In this document: piece after piece, positions 10,551 to 21,545 of the stretch
How positions within the stretch are numbered: position 1 is the first letter of the stretch
Layout: every line of letters starts with the position of its first letter
Source of the DNA: Rheinheimera sp. MMS21-TC3
GTDB lineage: Bacteria; Pseudomonadota; Gammaproteobacteria; Enterobacterales; Alteromonadaceae
Assembly: GCF_032229285.1 (NCBI RefSeq)
Contig: NZ_CP135084.1
Location: 2,790,001-2,854,000 of the forward strand
Direction of reading: 5' to 3'
Length of the DNA: 64,000 bases
The notes under the pieces: model-generated
Seen by the model: the letters and a program-made list of their open reading frames with translations, nothing else
Told to the model about the DNA's origin: nothing
Database searches by the model: none
Made by a program: the position numbers and the translations under genes

Positions 10551-10700
10551 TATTTATACACCGGCAACGCTTTACTTCATTTTTTATTACTATGCAGTCA
10601 AACACTACCCTTGCAGCTTATCGCTGCTAGGTAATCAGAGCAAGTTATTATTACTTTTCGTTTACGCCTTGCTAGCAAAAAACTAAGATTAAAAGCCATA

Positions 10701-10729
10701 AAAAAAGCCAGTGTAAACACTGGCTTTTT
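10701..10729 (-). terminator. rho-independent terminator of recA (usable from both sides)
   Basis: Stem GCCAGTG (10707-10713) / CACTGGC (10718-10724) with a 4-base loop, flanked by A6 on one side and T5 on the other. It therefore works as a terminator in both directions and lies just after the recA stop. Confidence 0.85.
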
Positions 10730-10740
10730 ATCTATAAAAT

Positions 10741-11775
10741 TTATTCTGCTTCGGTCTCGGCTAATGGCTCTGTTGGCTTATCGCCTGGTTTTAATAATAA
10801 ACGCTTGCGCAATTCAGCTTCTATTTCATCAGAAACACTTGGATTTTCTTGTAAGTAGCGAATAGCATTGGCTTTACCCTGACCAATTTTATTCCCTTTA
10901 TGGGCATACCAAGCACCGGCTTTATCTACTAAGCCTTCAGCTACACCTAAATCAACAATTTCACCGTGCTTATTAATGCCTGAACCATATTGGATAATAA
11001 ACTCAGCTTGTTTAAAGGGTGGCGCTACTTTGTTCTTAACCACTTTAACCCGTGTTTCGTTACCGGTTATTTCGTCACCATCTTTTACTGAACCAATACG
11101 GCGAATATCTAAACGTACTGAAGCATAAAATTTTAATGCATTACCGCCAGTAGTGGTTTCAGGATTACCAAACATCACACCTATTTTCATCCGGATTTGG
11201 TTGATGAAAATAACTAAAGTGTTAGAGCGTTTAATATTACCAGTAAGTTTACGTAAGGCTTGTGACATTAAGCGCGCTTGTAAGCCCATATGGCTGTCGC
11301 CCATATCACCTTCAATTTCTGCTTTAGGTGTTAAGGCTGCAACTGAGTCAACAATTACAATATCAACTGCGGCTGAGCGAACTAGCATATCGCATATCTC
11401 TAATGCTTGCTCACCAGTATCAGGTTGCGAAACTAATAAGTCTTCTACATTTACACCTAGCTTTTTAGCATAAACAGGATCTAAGGCATGCTCTGCATCT
11501 ATAAAAGCACAAGTTTTACCATCTTTTTGTGCTTCAGCTATAACTTGTAATGTTAAGGTAGTTTTACCCGATGACTCTGGGCCATAAATTTCAACGATCC
11601 GACCATAAGGTAACCCACCTATACCCAGAGCAATATCTAAGCCTATTGAGCCTGTTGATACTGCAGCAATGTCTAGTGCTGTACTATCACCAAGACGCAT
11701 AATAGAGCCTTTGCCAAACTGACGTTCAATTTGCCCTAAGGCGGCATCAAGCGCTTTTTGTTTATTGTCGTTCAT
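10741..11775 (-). CDS. recA: recombinase RecA
   Basis: A protein of about 344 residues, with Walker [10 protein letters not shown], Walker [10 protein letters not shown], the L1/L2 DNA-binding loops ([16 protein letters not shown] stretch: [16 protein letters not shown]) and an acidic C-terminal tail. It forms nucleoprotein filaments for homologous recombination and triggers LexA self-cleavage. The frame extends upstream to a TTG at 11811 inside the control region. ATG 11775 is preceded by GGAATTAAAC and matches the usual [13 protein letters not shown] start, so I chose it. A LexA box lies about 43 bases upstream and pncC is the gene before it. recX does not follow, unlike in many relatives. 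Confidence 0.98.
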   Translation of the reverse strand: MNDNKQKALDAALGQIERQFGKGSIMRLGDSTALDIAAVSTGSIGLDIALGIGGLPYGRIVEIYGPESSGKTTLTLQVIAEAQKDGKTCAFIDAEHALDPVYAKKLGVNVEDLLVSQPDTGEQALEICDMLVRSAAVDIVIVDSVAALTPKAEIEGDMGDSHMGLQARLMSQALRKLTGNIKRSNTLVIFINQIRMKIGVMFGNPETTTGGNALKFYASVRLDIRRIGSVKDGDEITGNETRVKVVKNKVAPPFKQAEFIIQYGSGINKHGEIVDLGVAEGLVDKAGAWYAHKGNKIGQGKANAIRYLQENPSVSDEIEAELRKRLLLKPGDKPTEPLAETEAE

Positions 11776-11815
11776 GTTTAATTCCATGGTTGAGTCGGTA
11801 GTACCGAACAATTAA

Positions 11816-11835
11816 CACTGTATGCTCATACAGTA
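11816..11835 (-). promoter_or_regulatory. LexA (SOS) box upstream of recA
   Basis: The 16-bp core CTGTATGCTCATACAG at 11818-11833 is a full CTGT-N8-ACAG palindrome with a matching TA on one flank. It sits between pncC and recA, at the expected place for SOS repression of recA. Confidence 0.92.
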
Positions 11836-11837
11836 TT

Positions 11838-12329
11838 CTAGATTAAGCTAGCTGTCAACAACTCTATACTACGTTTTAAAGCATACTCAATACTTTGTTG
11901 TCTAACCTGTTGTCGATCGCCTTGAAAGCATTCTCGTTGACTAATTATAGAGCCATCTACGTAAAAACCAAAACATACAGTCCCCACTGGCTTTTCTACC
12001 GAGCCACCATCAGGCCCAGCAATACCTGTTACAGCTATAGCAAACTTTGCCCCAGCTGCTTTAGCAGCACCGGCTGCCATTTCGGTCGCGGTTTGCTCAC
12101 TAACAGCGCCAAATTGTAGTAAAGTTGCACTGCGTACAGCCAGTAATTGTTGTTTGGCTTTATTGCTATAAGTGATAAAGGCGCGGTCAACATAAGCTGA
12201 ACTGCCCGCTACCGCGGTTAACCAATAGCTAACACCGCCACCAGTACAAGACTCAGCAGTGGTGATTGTCCACTTTTTCCGTAATAATAGCTGGCCTAAT
12301 TCGGTTGCCAGCTGCAGACTGTTAACCAT
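11838..12329 (-). CDS. pncC: nicotinamide-nucleotide amidohydrolase (CinA C-terminal domain)
   Basis: A 163-residue stand-alone CinA C-terminal domain protein. It hydrolyses nicotinamide mononucleotide to nicotinate mononucleotide and ammonia in the pyridine-nucleotide cycle. Family signatures are T-A-E-S-C-T-G-G (residues 24-31), the Y-S-N-x-x-K block and A-V-T-G-I-A-G-P-D-G-G (about 98-108). The start is supported by AAGGA about 6 bases upstream. It is the gene before recA, as in E. coli (ygaD), and is divergent from mutS with only 38 bp between start codons. Confidence 0.92.
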   Translation of the reverse strand: MVNSLQLATELGQLLLRKKWTITTAESCTGGGVSYWLTAVAGSSAYVDRAFITYSNKAKQQLLAVRSATLLQFGAVSEQTATEMAAGAAKAAGAKFAIAVTGIAGPDGGSVEKPVGTVCFGFYVDGSIISQRECFQGDRQQVRQQSIEYALKRSIELLTASLI

Positions 12330-12367
12330 AACTATCCTTAATTTAACTAGGAAGACATAACCTTATT

Positions 12368-14941
12368 ATGCCGTCAGATAAGAAACTGGAGCAAGACTTA
12401 AGCGCTCACACCCCTATGATGCAGCAATATTTGGGAATTAAAAGCCAACACCCCGATATTTTAATGTTTTATCGCATGGGCGACTTCTATGAATTGTTTT
12501 TTGATGATGCTAAGCGTGCTGCAGCACTGTTAGATATATCACTAACTAAGCGTGGCCAAAGTAGTGGCCAGCCCATACCTATGGCGGGTGTGCCTTATCA
12601 TGCGGTTGAAGGCTATTTATCTCGCTTAGTCCAACTAGGTGAATCTATTGCTATTTGCGAGCAAGTTGGCGATCCGGCCACTAGCAAAGGGCCTGTTGAG
12701 CGCAAGGTAGTACGCATTGTCACTCCGGGTACTGTGACTGACGAAGCCTTATTAAATGCTCGCCACGACAACTTACTTTGTGCCATTAGCCATTCTAGAC
12801 AGCATTACGGTTTAGCCCAATTAGATTTAACTAGTGGCCGCTTTTTACTAAATCAAGTTGCCAATTTAGATGATCTTGCGGCTTTAATTCAGCGCTTAAA
12901 TCCTGCCGAGCTGTTATATCCTGAAGACTTTGCTGCCATAAACTTAATAGAAAATCGTAAAGGTGCCAGGCGTAGGCCAATTTGGGAGTTTGATTTAGCA
13001 ACAGCCAGGTCATTGTTATGTAAGCAGTTTGGCACCAAAGACTTACTTAGCTTTGCCGTTGACGATGCACCTGTAGCCTTAATGGCTGCAGGCTGTGTAA
13101 TGCAGTATGTCAATGACACTCAACGTGCCCACTTACCCCATATTCGTGCTATTGGTGTTGAGCGCTCTGAAGACAATATAGTATTAGACGCTGCAACTAG
13201 ACGTAATTTAGAACTCACTCAAAACTTAGCTGGCAATTTTGACCACACTTTGGCTGCAGTGCTCGATACTAGCCAGACCGCTATGGGATCACGACTATTA
13301 AAACGTTGGATCCATGCCCCGCTTCGCAATCAACAAACCGTTAACCAACGCTTAGATGCCGTAGCTGAGCTTATTGAGCAATATGAACAACTGCAACCTG
13401 ACTTAAAAAGTATTGGCGATATAGAGCGCATTATTACTCGCTTAGCCCTGCGTAGTGCAAGGCCACGTGACTTTGCTCGCTTACGTCAAGCCTTACAGTT
13501 ACTGCCTGAACTAGCACCTAAACTAGACAAGCAACAAGCTAAAGCCTTGCAAAACATTGCTTTTGCGGCTCAACCTATTCCCAGCTTATGTCAATTATTA
13601 GAACAAGCCATTGTAGAGTCACCACCAGTATTAATGCGTGATGGTGGTGTCATTGCCGATGGCTATGATGCCGAGTTAGATCAATGGCGCAATTTAGCTA
13701 CAGGTGCTACCGACTATTTAAGTCAACTAGAACAACGGGAACGTGAGCGCACTGGCATTAGCTCATTAAAAGTTGGCTTTAATCGAGTCCATGGCTATTA
13801 CATTGAAACCGGCCGTAGTGCTGATATTAAAGTGCCAACGGAATATGTCCGGCGGCAAACCTTAAAAAATAATGAGCGTTATATCATTCCTGAGCTAAAA
13901 GAATACGAGGATAAAGTGCTCGGCAGCCAAAGCAAAGCCTTGGCCATTGAAAAGCAACTCTATGAGCAGCTGTTTGACCACTGCGCTGAGTATCTGGCAC
14001 CTTTACAGCAATTAGCCCAAGCTTTAGCTGAATTAGATGTGCTTTGCACCTTTGCCGAGCGTGCAGATAGTTTGCACTACTGCCGACCTAGCCTAGTAAA
14101 TGAAACTGGAATTAAATTAGAGCAAGCACGGCATCCTGTTGTTGAACAAGTGTTAACTACACCATTTATTGCCAACCCATTAACTATGCAGCAACAGCGG
14201 CGAATGCTGATGCTAACCGGCCCTAATATGGGCGGTAAATCAACCTATATGCGTCAGACAGCCTTAATAGTGCTAATGGCCTATATTGGCTGTTTTGTAC
14301 CGGCAAGCTCGGCCCAAATTGGCCCTATAGATCGGATCTTTACTCGTATTGGCGCATCCGATGACTTAGCCTCTGGCCGCTCAACTTTTATGGTAGAAAT
14401 GACTGAAACCGCCACTATTTTGCATCATGCCACTGAAAACAGCTTAGTATTAATGGATGAAATTGGCCGCGGTACTAGTACCTATGATGGTTTAAGCTTA
14501 GCTTGGGCCTGTGCTGAGCATTTAGCTAAGAACATTAAAGCTTTAACCTTATTTGCTACTCATTATTTTGAATTAACGGAGCTAGCCGAGCGCACCGAAG
14601 GTATTGTTAACGTCCATTTAGATGCGATTGAACATGACGAAACTATAGTGTTTATGCACAATGTACAAGAAGGTGCAGCCAGTAAAAGCTTTGGTTTACA
14701 AGTAGCACAGTTAGCAGGCGTACCCAAAAATATTATTCGCCAAGCACAACAAAAGTTACACCAATTAGAACAGCAAAGTTTAGTCACTGAACCTAGTCAA
14801 ACAGTTGCGGCTACACCGCAACTAGAATTAGCCTTAGCAGAGCATCCTATAATAGAAAAGTTACGTGAAATTGATCTTGATAACTTAACGGCACGTCATG
14901 CACTCCAATTGTTATACCAACTAAAAGATACATTGGTATGA
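12368..14941 (+). CDS. mutS: DNA mismatch repair protein MutS
   Basis: An 857-residue mismatch sensor, close to the 853 of E. coli. The mismatch-reading FYELF motif is near residue 39 ([12 protein letters not shown]). The ABC ATPase has Walker [10 protein letters not shown], Walker [17 protein letters not shown] and the helix-turn-helix [16 protein letters not shown]. All domains look intact. Its last four bases (ATGA) overlap the start of the downstream transporter, so the two are probably translationally coupled. No mutL is nearby. Confidence 0.98.
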   Translation: MPSDKKLEQDLSAHTPMMQQYLGIKSQHPDILMFYRMGDFYELFFDDAKRAAALLDISLTKRGQSSGQPIPMAGVPYHAVEGYLSRLVQLGESIAICEQVGDPATSKGPVERKVVRIVTPGTVTDEALLNARHDNLLCAISHSRQHYGLAQLDLTSGRFLLNQVANLDDLAALIQRLNPAELLYPEDFAAINLIENRKGARRRPIWEFDLATARSLLCKQFGTKDLLSFAVDDAPVALMAAGCVMQYVNDTQRAHLPHIRAIGVERSEDNIVLDAATRRNLELTQNLAGNFDHTLAAVLDTSQTAMGSRLLKRWIHAPLRNQQTVNQRLDAVAELIEQYEQLQPDLKSIGDIERIITRLALRSARPRDFARLRQALQLLPELAPKLDKQQAKALQNIAFAAQPIPSLCQLLEQAIVESPPVLMRDGGVIADGYDAELDQWRNLATGATDYLSQLEQRERERTGISSLKVGFNRVHGYYIETGRSADIKVPTEYVRRQTLKNNERYIIPELKEYEDKVLGSQSKALAIEKQLYEQLFDHCAEYLAPLQQLAQALAELDVLCTFAERADSLHYCRPSLVNETGIKLEQARHPVVEQVLTTPFIANPLTMQQQRRMLMLTGPNMGGKSTYMRQTALIVLMAYIGCFVPASSAQIGPIDRIFTRIGASDDLASGRSTFMVEMTETATILHHATENSLVLMDEIGRGTSTYDGLSLAWACAEHLAKNIKALTLFATHYFELTELAERTEGIVNVHLDAIEHDETIVFMHNVQEGAASKSFGLQVAQLAGVPKNIIRQAQQKLHQLEQQSLVTEPSQTVAATPQLELALAEHPIIEKLREIDLDNLTARHALQLLYQLKDTLV

Positions 14942-16113
14942 AAATAAATGATTTAAGCTTATCGGCAATACTGGCAGGCTTTGTCGCCGTAATTGTTGGC
15001 TTTGCTAGCTCGGTTGCTATAGTGCTGCAAGCAGCTAGTGCCGCTGGCGCTAATGACGCTATTGTCGCCTCTTGGCTACTCGCTTTAGGTATTGGCATGG
15101 CCATTAGCTGTATCGGCTTATCTTGGTATTATAAGGCTCCAATTATTACCGCTTGGTCTACGCCTGGCGCAGCTTTTTTAGCAACAAGTTTACAGGGTTT
15201 ATCTATTAATCAAGCGATAGGCGCCTTTATGTTTGCCGCCGTATTAGGCTTAATCATTGGCCTAAGTGGATGGTTTGACAAATTAAGTCGACTGCTACCC
15301 TTACCATTAGCCAGCGCCATGTTAGCGGGGATATTACTGCAATTTGGTTTAAATGTTTTTACAGCACTACAACAACAGCTAGCGTTAGTTGGCGCCATGT
15401 TACTAAGCTATTTAATTGCAAAACGCTTTAACCCTCGCTATACCATTTTATGGGTATTAATAATTGGGATAGCTATGACGATGTTGCAAGGTAATACAAC
15501 GTTTACAACAGTCCATTTTAACCTTGCCAAACCACTATTTATTCAACCGGAATGGTCATTGTCTGCATTACTAGGTGTAGGTTTACCTTTGATGGTCGTC
15601 ACAATGGCATCGCAAAACATTCCTGGCATAGCAGTATTACGCACCAGTGGCTTTAATACAGCCGCTTCACCTTTAATCAGTTGTACGTCTTTTCTGACTT
15701 TGATATTAGCACCATTTGGTGCCTTCGCGCTCAATTTAGCCGCTATTACTGCAGCAATTTGCACTGGTGAAGAAGCGGATCCTGATCCTGCAAAACGTTA
15801 TATTGCAGGAATTGCAGCTGGACTATTTTACTTATTAGCAGGACTATTCTCTGCAACTATAGTCGCTTTATTTGCTGCTTTTCCTGCAGAGTTTATCACT
15901 GCACTAGCCGGCTTAGCCTTATTTAGCACCATAGCAGTAAATTTAGCTAGTGCTACTGCTGATAAAGATTACCGAGAAGCTGCCATAGTGACCTTGTTAG
16001 TTACTGCTTCAGGAATGAATTTATTTAACATCAGCTCAGCATTTTGGGGACTGATTGCTGGAGGCCTGACTATTTTATTTATGAATACCACCAGAGTAAT
16101 TCCTAAATGTTAA
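14938..16113 (+). CDS. BenE-family (benzoate/H+ symporter-like) transporter
   Basis: A 391-residue polytopic protein with about 10-12 hydrophobic helices. It matches the BenE family, including the [15 protein letters not shown] motif near residue 62 and the N-I-P-G-I-A-V-L-R segment in the second half. BenE proteins are thought to import benzoate with protons. No benzoate-degrading genes are in the window, so the true substrate is open. It overlaps the 3' end of mutS by 4 bp, which probably reflects transcriptional convenience rather than a shared role. Confidence 0.85.
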   Translation: MKINDLSLSAILAGFVAVIVGFASSVAIVLQAASAAGANDAIVASWLLALGIGMAISCIGLSWYYKAPIITAWSTPGAAFLATSLQGLSINQAIGAFMFAAVLGLIIGLSGWFDKLSRLLPLPLASAMLAGILLQFGLNVFTALQQQLALVGAMLLSYLIAKRFNPRYTILWVLIIGIAMTMLQGNTTFTTVHFNLAKPLFIQPEWSLSALLGVGLPLMVVTMASQNIPGIAVLRTSGFNTAASPLISCTSFLTLILAPFGAFALNLAAITAAICTGEEADPDPAKRYIAGIAAGLFYLLAGLFSATIVALFAAFPAEFITALAGLALFSTIAVNLASATADKDYREAAIVTLLVTASGMNLFNISSAFWGLIAGGLTILFMNTTRVIPKC

Positions 16114-16204
16114 ATCAAACACTTGCATTAGATACTTTATAAATAAGTCTCTAAACACGACTTAACCAGAGAGCAATTACTCAAGCGCTGAGATTAATTC
16201 CAGT

Positions 16205-16234
16205 CAAGAATAGCGCATAGCCGCACTATTCTTG
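16205..16234 (-). terminator. hairpin spanning the rpoS stop codon
   Basis: CAAGAATAG (16205-16213) and CTATTCTTG (16226-16234) are a perfect 9-bp inverted repeat with a 12-base loop. One arm holds the last codons and the stop of rpoS. No T-run follows on either strand, so termination or mRNA-end protection is possible but unproved. Confidence 0.4.
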
Positions 16235-17200
16235 AAACAAAATATCGACGTTTAAGCCTTGTTGCGTTACGACTTCACGTAATCGGCGTAAGGCTTCTAC
16301 CTGGATTTGCCGCACTCGCTCACGGGTTAAACCAATTTCACGACCAACATCTTCTAAGGTAGAAGGCTCGTAGCCCAGTAGACCAAAACGGCGTGATAGT
16401 ACTTCTTTTTGTTTTGGATTTAATTCATCTAACCAGCGAATTAAATGCTGTTTCATATCGCTTTCTTGTAAATTACCTTCAGGGCCCAGTTCTTTTTCAT
16501 CCGCTATAATATCTAGCAATTGTTTTTCTGGCGCGCCAGCAACAGGCATATCAACGGAAGTAATTCGCTCATTTAACTTAAGCATTTTTCGCACATCTTC
16601 AACTGGCCGATCTAACGCTGCTGCAATTTCTTCTGGCGTAGGCTCATGGTCTAGTTTCTGTGATAATTCACGCGCGCAGCGTAAATAAATATTTAGCTCT
16701 TTAACGACATGAATAGGCAAGCGGATAGTACGGGTTTGATTCATGATGGCACGTTCAATAGTTTGCCGAATCCACCAAGTAGCATAAGTTGAAAAACGAA
16801 AGCCGCGCTCTGGGTCAAACTTTTCTACTGCGCGAATTAAGCCTAAATTACCTTCTTCAATTAAATCTAGTAAGGCTAAGCCACGATTGATATAGCGCCG
16901 AGAAATTTTTACCACTAAACGTAAGTTACTCACTATCATGCGCTTGCGAGCAGCCTCATCGCCTTTGAGGGCTAAACGCGAAAAGTATACTTCTTCTTCA
17001 GCAGATAACAGCGGCGAAAAACCAATTTCGCTTAAATAAATTTGGGTTGCGTCTATTGTTTTAAAATTATCATCAGTGCTAAACACTTCTTCTTTATCAG
17101 TGTTTTCTGATTTAGAGTCGGCAATTTCTAACAGAGTTTCATCTTCAACAATATCGTCGTCTTTTAACTCTTCAATGTCGTCGCCACTTTTATTTCCCAT
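16226..17200 (-). CDS. rpoS: RNA polymerase sigma factor RpoS
   Basis: A 324-residue general-stress/stationary-phase sigma factor. An acidic N-terminus leads to region 1.2 ([16 protein letters not shown]), region 2 ([40 protein letters not shown]), region 3 and a region 4 helix-turn-helix ([27 protein letters not shown]). ATG 17200 has a strong GGGAG at about 7 bases. It lies downstream of nlpD, where rpoS promoters usually reside. Confidence 0.97.
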   Translation of the reverse strand: MGNKSGDDIEELKDDDIVEDETLLEIADSKSENTDKEEVFSTDDNFKTIDATQIYLSEIGFSPLLSAEEEVYFSRLALKGDEAARKRMIVSNLRLVVKISRRYINRGLALLDLIEEGNLGLIRAVEKFDPERGFRFSTYATWWIRQTIERAIMNQTRTIRLPIHVVKELNIYLRCARELSQKLDHEPTPEEIAAALDRPVEDVRKMLKLNERITSVDMPVAGAPEKQLLDIIADEKELGPEGNLQESDMKQHLIRWLDELNPKQKEVLSRRFGLLGYEPSTLEDVGREIGLTRERVRQIQVEALRRLREVVTQQGLNVDILFQE

Positions 17201-17293
17201 AACTTTTCTCCCATCTTTATTGGGTGCAGGGGTAGCTTTTTATTATTGCATCCATGCTTACAATTACGCTGATTACAACTTTAAATAGCTCTA

Positions 17294-18148
17294 TTATCTT
17301 CTAGGTAAATACTTCATCGGATCAACCGAACCACCACGATAACGAATTTCAAAATGCAATCTTACATCTGTTGCATCTGTTTTACCCATTTCTGCAATTT
17401 GCTGACCTGCAGAAACCATCTGTCTCTCTTGTACTAATAACTTCCGATTATGTGCATACGCACTTAGGTAATCATCATTATGTTTAATAATTATTAAATT
17501 ACCATAACCGCGTAAAGCATTACCAGCATACACCACTTGACCACTTGCGGCAGCATTGACTCGACTGCCTTCCACACCCGTTATATCAATACCTTTATTG
17601 CCTTGCTCTTGATATGAAAAGCCAGAGACGATTTTACCTTTTACCGGCCATTGCCATTGTACTAACGCCGTATTTGGCAGTTTAATAGGCGGCTTTGTAA
17701 CTTTATTGTTAGTGGTTGTTTGAACATACTCCGTTTGCTTTTTTGGTGCAACCGGTTTAGGAGATTTAACTGAACTATTTGATTTTATTTGGCTTGATGG
17801 CTTTTTAGCCGCTGATGTCTTTGCTGCTGCAGTAGACACCGGCCGACTCTGATTGGGTGGAAGCTTTAGTTTAATAATTTGACCTGGGTAAATAATATAA
17901 GGACTAGAGATATTATTTAGGCCCGCTAACTTGCGCACATCTAAACCGGCGCGAAACGCTATAGCATATAAAGTATCGCCTTTGCGTACTGTATATTGCT
18001 GAACTTGTAAACTACCTTTATTGCGCTCATTATAAAAATTTTTTCTTAATTCTAACGTCGTCACAGGAGCAGGAGCCGTTCTTGATGAACACCCTTGCAA
18101 AATAGTATTTAATAATAAACAACTTAGTACGATATATATCGCACGCAT
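17294..18148 (-). CDS. nlpD: NlpD, LysM/LytM lipoprotein activator of cell-wall amidases
   Basis: A 284-residue lipoprotein with lipobox LQGC (Cys 20), a LysM peptidoglycan-binding domain (about 52-96: YTVRKGDTLYAIAF), a low-complexity K/S/P linker and a C-terminal LytM domain (about 175-280). The first zinc-ligand His of active LytM enzymes is replaced (NKGIDI), as usual for NlpD/EnvC activators that switch on amidases such as AmiC at division. It is upstream of rpoS in the same direction, in the conserved pcm-nlpD-rpoS arrangement. Confidence 0.94.
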   Translation of the reverse strand: MRAIYIVLSCLLLNTILQGCSSRTAPAPVTTLELRKNFYNERNKGSLQVQQYTVRKGDTLYAIAFRAGLDVRKLAGLNNISSPYIIYPGQIIKLKLPPNQSRPVSTAAAKTSAAKKPSSQIKSNSSVKSPKPVAPKKQTEYVQTTTNNKVTKPPIKLPNTALVQWQWPVKGKIVSGFSYQEQGNKGIDITGVEGSRVNAAASGQVVYAGNALRGYGNLIIIKHNDDYLSAYAHNRKLLVQERQMVSAGQQIAEMGKTDATDVRLHFEIRYRGGSVDPMKYLPRR

Positions 18149-18176
18149 TTCTAAGCGAATACCCCGCTCCTTCTAC

Positions 18177-19079
18177 TTAGTCTAGATGTTGTTTAATATC
18201 ACTAACTGCTGGCTTACCCAACCAACGCTCTAAGTTTAACAATAGCACCATAATCATCACACCCGCGACAGCACAGATGCCAGCTAGCAGCATGTCAGTA
18301 TCACCGGTTGCGCTAGGGTAGGTCCAAGGTAAGTACAATTTACTTTGCCACTGCCAAGGCCAAATTCGATATAAAGCCCCTATTACAATACCAATTAGAA
18401 AAGCTAAGCTAGCATCATGATACTTGGCTAATAGCCAATTTAATAGCCGAGAAAAGCTTAATAAACCAAAAATACAACCAGCAATAAATAAGGCCAGCAC
18501 GCTAACTTTTAAGTTAGTCACTGCAGCTAAAACATGGCTGTACATACCTAATATTAATAAAATAAAACTGCCAGAAATCCCAGGCAATATCATGGCACAA
18601 ATGGCTATAGCACCAGCAAAAAAGTACATCCATATAGCTGGCTGTAATTCGCTAGGTGTAAGTAAACTAATTCCAACAGCAAAAATGACGCCCAATAAGC
18701 ATAAGAGCAAGCGTAATTTAGACCAAGATATACTGCGACATAATTGAGGTAAAGCAGCCAAAATAAGCCCAGTAAATAACGCCCAAAGTGGCACAGGCCT
18801 ATAGTGTAAAAAGTAACTAATCACCCCTGCTAAAGCAAAGATACTCAGTAGAATACCGCTAAATAAGCAAAGTAAAAAAGTGCCATCTACATACTGCCAT
18901 AATGATTTAAATTGGCCGCGAACTAACAATCTAACAGCCGTTAAATTAAACTGGCTAATGGCAGCTAATAAACGCTGATAAATACCCAATATAAAGGCTA
19001 AAGTACCGCCAGACACGCCGGGAACAACATCCGCGGCTCCCATCGCCATGCCTTTGATGATCCATTGCAGATACTGCAT
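18177..19079 (-). CDS. DUF368 family, undecaprenyl-phosphate translocase (PopT-like)
   Basis: A 300-residue protein with about 8-9 membrane helices and the DUF368 signature at the N-terminus, GAADVVPGVSGGTLAFILGIY, repeated in weaker form near the middle (ILPGISGSFILLILGMY). Members of this family have been shown to return undecaprenyl phosphate, the lipid carrier for wall and glycan precursors, across the inner membrane. It sits between pcm and nlpD with 23 and 28 bp gaps, so it is part of the same operon. I do not know how common this insertion is. Confidence 0.88.
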   Translation of the reverse strand: MQYLQWIIKGMAMGAADVVPGVSGGTLAFILGIYQRLLAAISQFNLTAVRLLVRGQFKSLWQYVDGTFLLCLFSGILLSIFALAGVISYFLHYRPVPLWALFTGLILAALPQLCRSISWSKLRLLLCLLGVIFAVGISLLTPSELQPAIWMYFFAGAIAICAMILPGISGSFILLILGMYSHVLAAVTNLKVSVLALFIAGCIFGLLSFSRLLNWLLAKYHDASLAFLIGIVIGALYRIWPWQWQSKLYLPWTYPSATGDTDMLLAGICAVAGVMIMVLLLNLERWLGKPAVSDIKQHLD

Positions 19080-19102
19080 CTCTTACCCTTACTTTGGCTA
19101 TA

Positions 19103-19741
19103 TTAAGCTAACTCACCTGGTATTAATGGCACAAAACGTACGGCCTCTATATCACTACTGGATACCGTATCACCCTGACGCTGATAAATTCGTAATACTT
19201 GCTCTTGCAAGCCAACTGGGATGACTAAGCGACCACCATCCGCTAATTGTTCTAATAGTGCCATTGGTACCTCTGTTGGTGCCGCCGTCACTATTATACT
19301 GTTAAAAGGCGCCTTGCTTGGCCAACCTTGCCAGCCATCACCATGCTTCATAGCAACATTATGTAAATCCAATTGCTGTAAGCGTCTTTTAGCTTGAAAC
19401 TGTAAAGATTTAATCCGTTCAACACTAAAAACTTGCGGAAACAGCCTAGCAAGAATGGCCGTTTGATAGCCTGAACCTGTGCCAATCTCTAACACCTTAC
19501 CAGCAACCCTATCTTGCAGTAATAACTCTGTCATCCGTGCCACTATATAGGGTTGCGATATAGTTTGGCCCTGCCCTATAGGTAAGGCAGTGTTTTCATA
19601 GGCTTTATGTGCTAAAACCGACTCTACAAAGAGGTGCCTTGGTGTTTGCGCCATGGCTTGCAGCACTAAGGGGTGCTGAATACCATCCGCTTGAAGCTTT
19701 TGCGCCAATACACTAGCGCTTCGTGATGTTGCGACTGCCAT
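19103..19741 (-). CDS. pcm: protein-L-isoaspartate O-methyltransferase
   Basis: A 212-residue repair enzyme that methylates isoaspartyl residues in damaged proteins using SAM. The SAM motif [16 protein letters not shown] (about 84-99) and the family segment [21 protein letters not shown] are intact. It follows surE with the stop of surE 1 bp before its start, a typical stationary-phase survival pair upstream of nlpD-rpoS. Confidence 0.96.
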   Translation of the reverse strand: MAVATSRSASVLAQKLQADGIQHPLVLQAMAQTPRHLFVESVLAHKAYENTALPIGQGQTISQPYIVARMTELLLQDRVAGKVLEIGTGSGYQTAILARLFPQVFSVERIKSLQFQAKRRLQQLDLHNVAMKHGDGWQGWPSKAPFNSIIVTAAPTEVPMALLEQLADGGRLVIPVGLQEQVLRIYQRQGDTVSSSDIEAVRFVPLIPGELA

Positions 19742-19742
19742 G

Positions 19743-20495
19743 TTACAGTTTTATCCCCTCTAACCATTGACGTAAAGTATCCATGCTTTTATAAGCTGAC
19801 ATATCGACTTGTAGCGGCGTTATAGATGCATAATTATTAGCTATAGCATGAAAGTCTGTGCCTTCTCCTGCATCTAATTCGTTACCTAACGAGCCATACC
19901 AATAGATAGTATTGCCCCAAGGGTCGGTGCTATTTGTCATGGTCTCTGCTTTATGTCGTCGGCCTAAACGTGTGACTTTAATACCTTTTAATTGCTCAAT
20001 TGTAACAGGAGGTACATTAATATTTAAAATTTGATCGCGCGGTAACGGGTGCGACTTTAATTTCTTAATAACTTGTACGGTAACAAAAGCCGCAGTAGTG
20101 AAGTATTGTGAGTCTTTGCTTGCTAAAGAAACGGCTATGGCGGGTAACCCTAAGTGTCGGCCTTCAGTTGCAGCTGCAACAGTACCAGAATACAGCACAT
20201 CATCACCTAAATTAGCACCATGATTAATACCTGCTACGACTAAATCAGGTGTAAAATCCAGTAATTGACTTATTGCTAAATGCACACAGTCAGTAGGCGT
20301 GCCATTTACTGAATAAAAACCATTTTCTATCTGCTGCACCCGCAATGGATTAACTAAGGTTAAGGAATTACTGGCGCCGCTACAGTTTCGATCGGGTCCT
20401 ACTGTGGTGACATCTGCTATTTGCATTAATGCCTGCTGTAATACCTGCAGCCCCTTAGCATTAACACCGTCATCATTACTTAATAATATTCGCAT
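19743..20495 (-). CDS. surE: 5'/3'-nucleotidase SurE
   Basis: A protein of about 250 residues with the metal-binding start [14 protein letters not shown], the N-A-x-G-x-x-x-L core and the [22 protein letters not shown] block. It dephosphorylates nucleoside monophosphates and short polyphosphates and contributes to stress survival. I took the ATG at 20495 rather than the TTG one codon earlier. It lies between truD and pcm. Confidence 0.96.
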   Translation of the reverse strand: MRILLSNDDGVNAKGLQVLQQALMQIADVTTVGPDRNCSGASNSLTLVNPLRVQQIENGFYSVNGTPTDCVHLAISQLLDFTPDLVVAGINHGANLGDDVLYSGTVAAATEGRHLGLPAIAVSLASKDSQYFTTAAFVTVQVIKKLKSHPLPRDQILNINVPPVTIEQLKGIKVTRLGRRHKAETMTNSTDPWGNTIYWYGSLGNELDAGEGTDFHAIANNYASITPLQVDMSAYKSMDTLRQWLEGIKL

Positions 20496-20501
20496 CAATT
20501 A

Positions 20502-21545
20502 CTACTCCACTACTGCTGTATGCCGACCACAATCTTGATAATGCACTAACTCTCTTAACACGCTGGTAGCAAAGCAACCTGCGGGTAAACTAAAGCTTAG
20601 GGTTATATCTTGCTGCTCTGCCGTTAACTGCAGGTGTTGCGGTATAATTCGCATACTGCGCCGTTCTTGTTTTAAACGGTAATCTATTAAACCATTAATA
20701 AGACTGGGATACTGACCAAGCACTGCCTGTTCAAAAGCTAAACTAGCTGCTGTGGCCATAGACTCCCCCATCCCTGGTAATACCGCGGTAATACTTAAAT
20801 CTTGCTTGGCTAACCGTTGCGTTAATGCATCATCTACTAGCGGGGCTTTAAATACTGATGCTGTACCACTTAGTTGCAGTACATCACCTGCTATAATTTT
20901 ATTAAACCAGCCTTGCTCAATACGCGCCGAAAGCTGCTGATTAAATAAGAACGAACGAGCAGCAGATAAGGCTAAGCCGCGTAACTTACGATCACTAATA
21001 CTTTGGCCGGCAAATAACTGTTCAGCTAAACGTAAATTACCACCATTAATGCCAAAACGCTGTTCCCCATAATAGTTAGGCACGCCTTGCTTAACCTGCT
21101 GTAATCTATTAATAACAGACTGAATATCAGAAACTTGCCTTAATCTAATTTGAAAGGTGTTCGCTTTCAACGCCCCTAAACGCAGCTTACGATAATGCCG
21201 CACCATATTCAAAATGCGACAACCTTCTAGTTGCCACTCTTGCCATGGTAGTTCTTGTTTAATAGGCCATTTAAAGCAAAACCATTGCCGGGTAATCGCA
21301 TGCCGGTCTTTAAGCCCAGCATAGCTAATATCTCGTGCTTTGAGCTTAGTTAATTCGGCTAGTTGCTTTGCTACATATTGCGTGTTTTGGCCTATTTTCT
21401 CAATCTGCAATAAAATATGCTCACCCGCACCTGAGGGCGTAAAATTAAGCTGTTCATCAACAATAAAATCTTCTGGTTGCTGGCGTAATAAAGCCGTTGC
21501 TGTTGGCTGGCGGTATAAATACGCTAAAGAGGTTAACTCACTCAT
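20502..21545 (-). CDS. truD: tRNA pseudouridine(13) synthase TruD
   Basis: A 347-residue enzyme making pseudouridine 13 in tRNA. The catalytic Asp lies in [15 protein letters not shown] (about D81), and the TruD insertion domain follows. It overlaps ispF by 4 bp and ends 6 bp before surE, so it is in the same transcription unit. Confidence 0.95.
   Translation of the reverse strand: MSELTSLAYLYRQPTATALLRQQPEDFIVDEQLNFTPSGAGEHILLQIEKIGQNTQYVAKQLAELTKLKARDISYAGLKDRHAITRQWFCFKWPIKQELPWQEWQLEGCRILNMVRHYRKLRLGALKANTFQIRLRQVSDIQSVINRLQQVKQGVPNYYGEQRFGINGGNLRLAEQLFAGQSISDRKLRGLALSAARSFLFNQQLSARIEQGWFNKIIAGDVLQLSGTASVFKAPLVDDALTQRLAKQDLSITAVLPGMGESMATAASLAFEQAVLGQYPSLINGLIDYRLKQERRSMRIIPQHLQLTAEQQDITLSFSLPAGCFATSVLRELVHYQDCGRHTAVVE

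Noticed and set aside
11776..11811. TTG at 11811 as the recA start
   Set aside because: It lies close to the LexA box; the ATG at 11775 has GGAA at the right distance and gives the normal N-terminus.
16205..16234. Classical rho-independent terminator after rpoS
   Set aside because: The stem is perfect, but no T-run follows on the rpoS strand, so I list it only as a hairpin of uncertain role.
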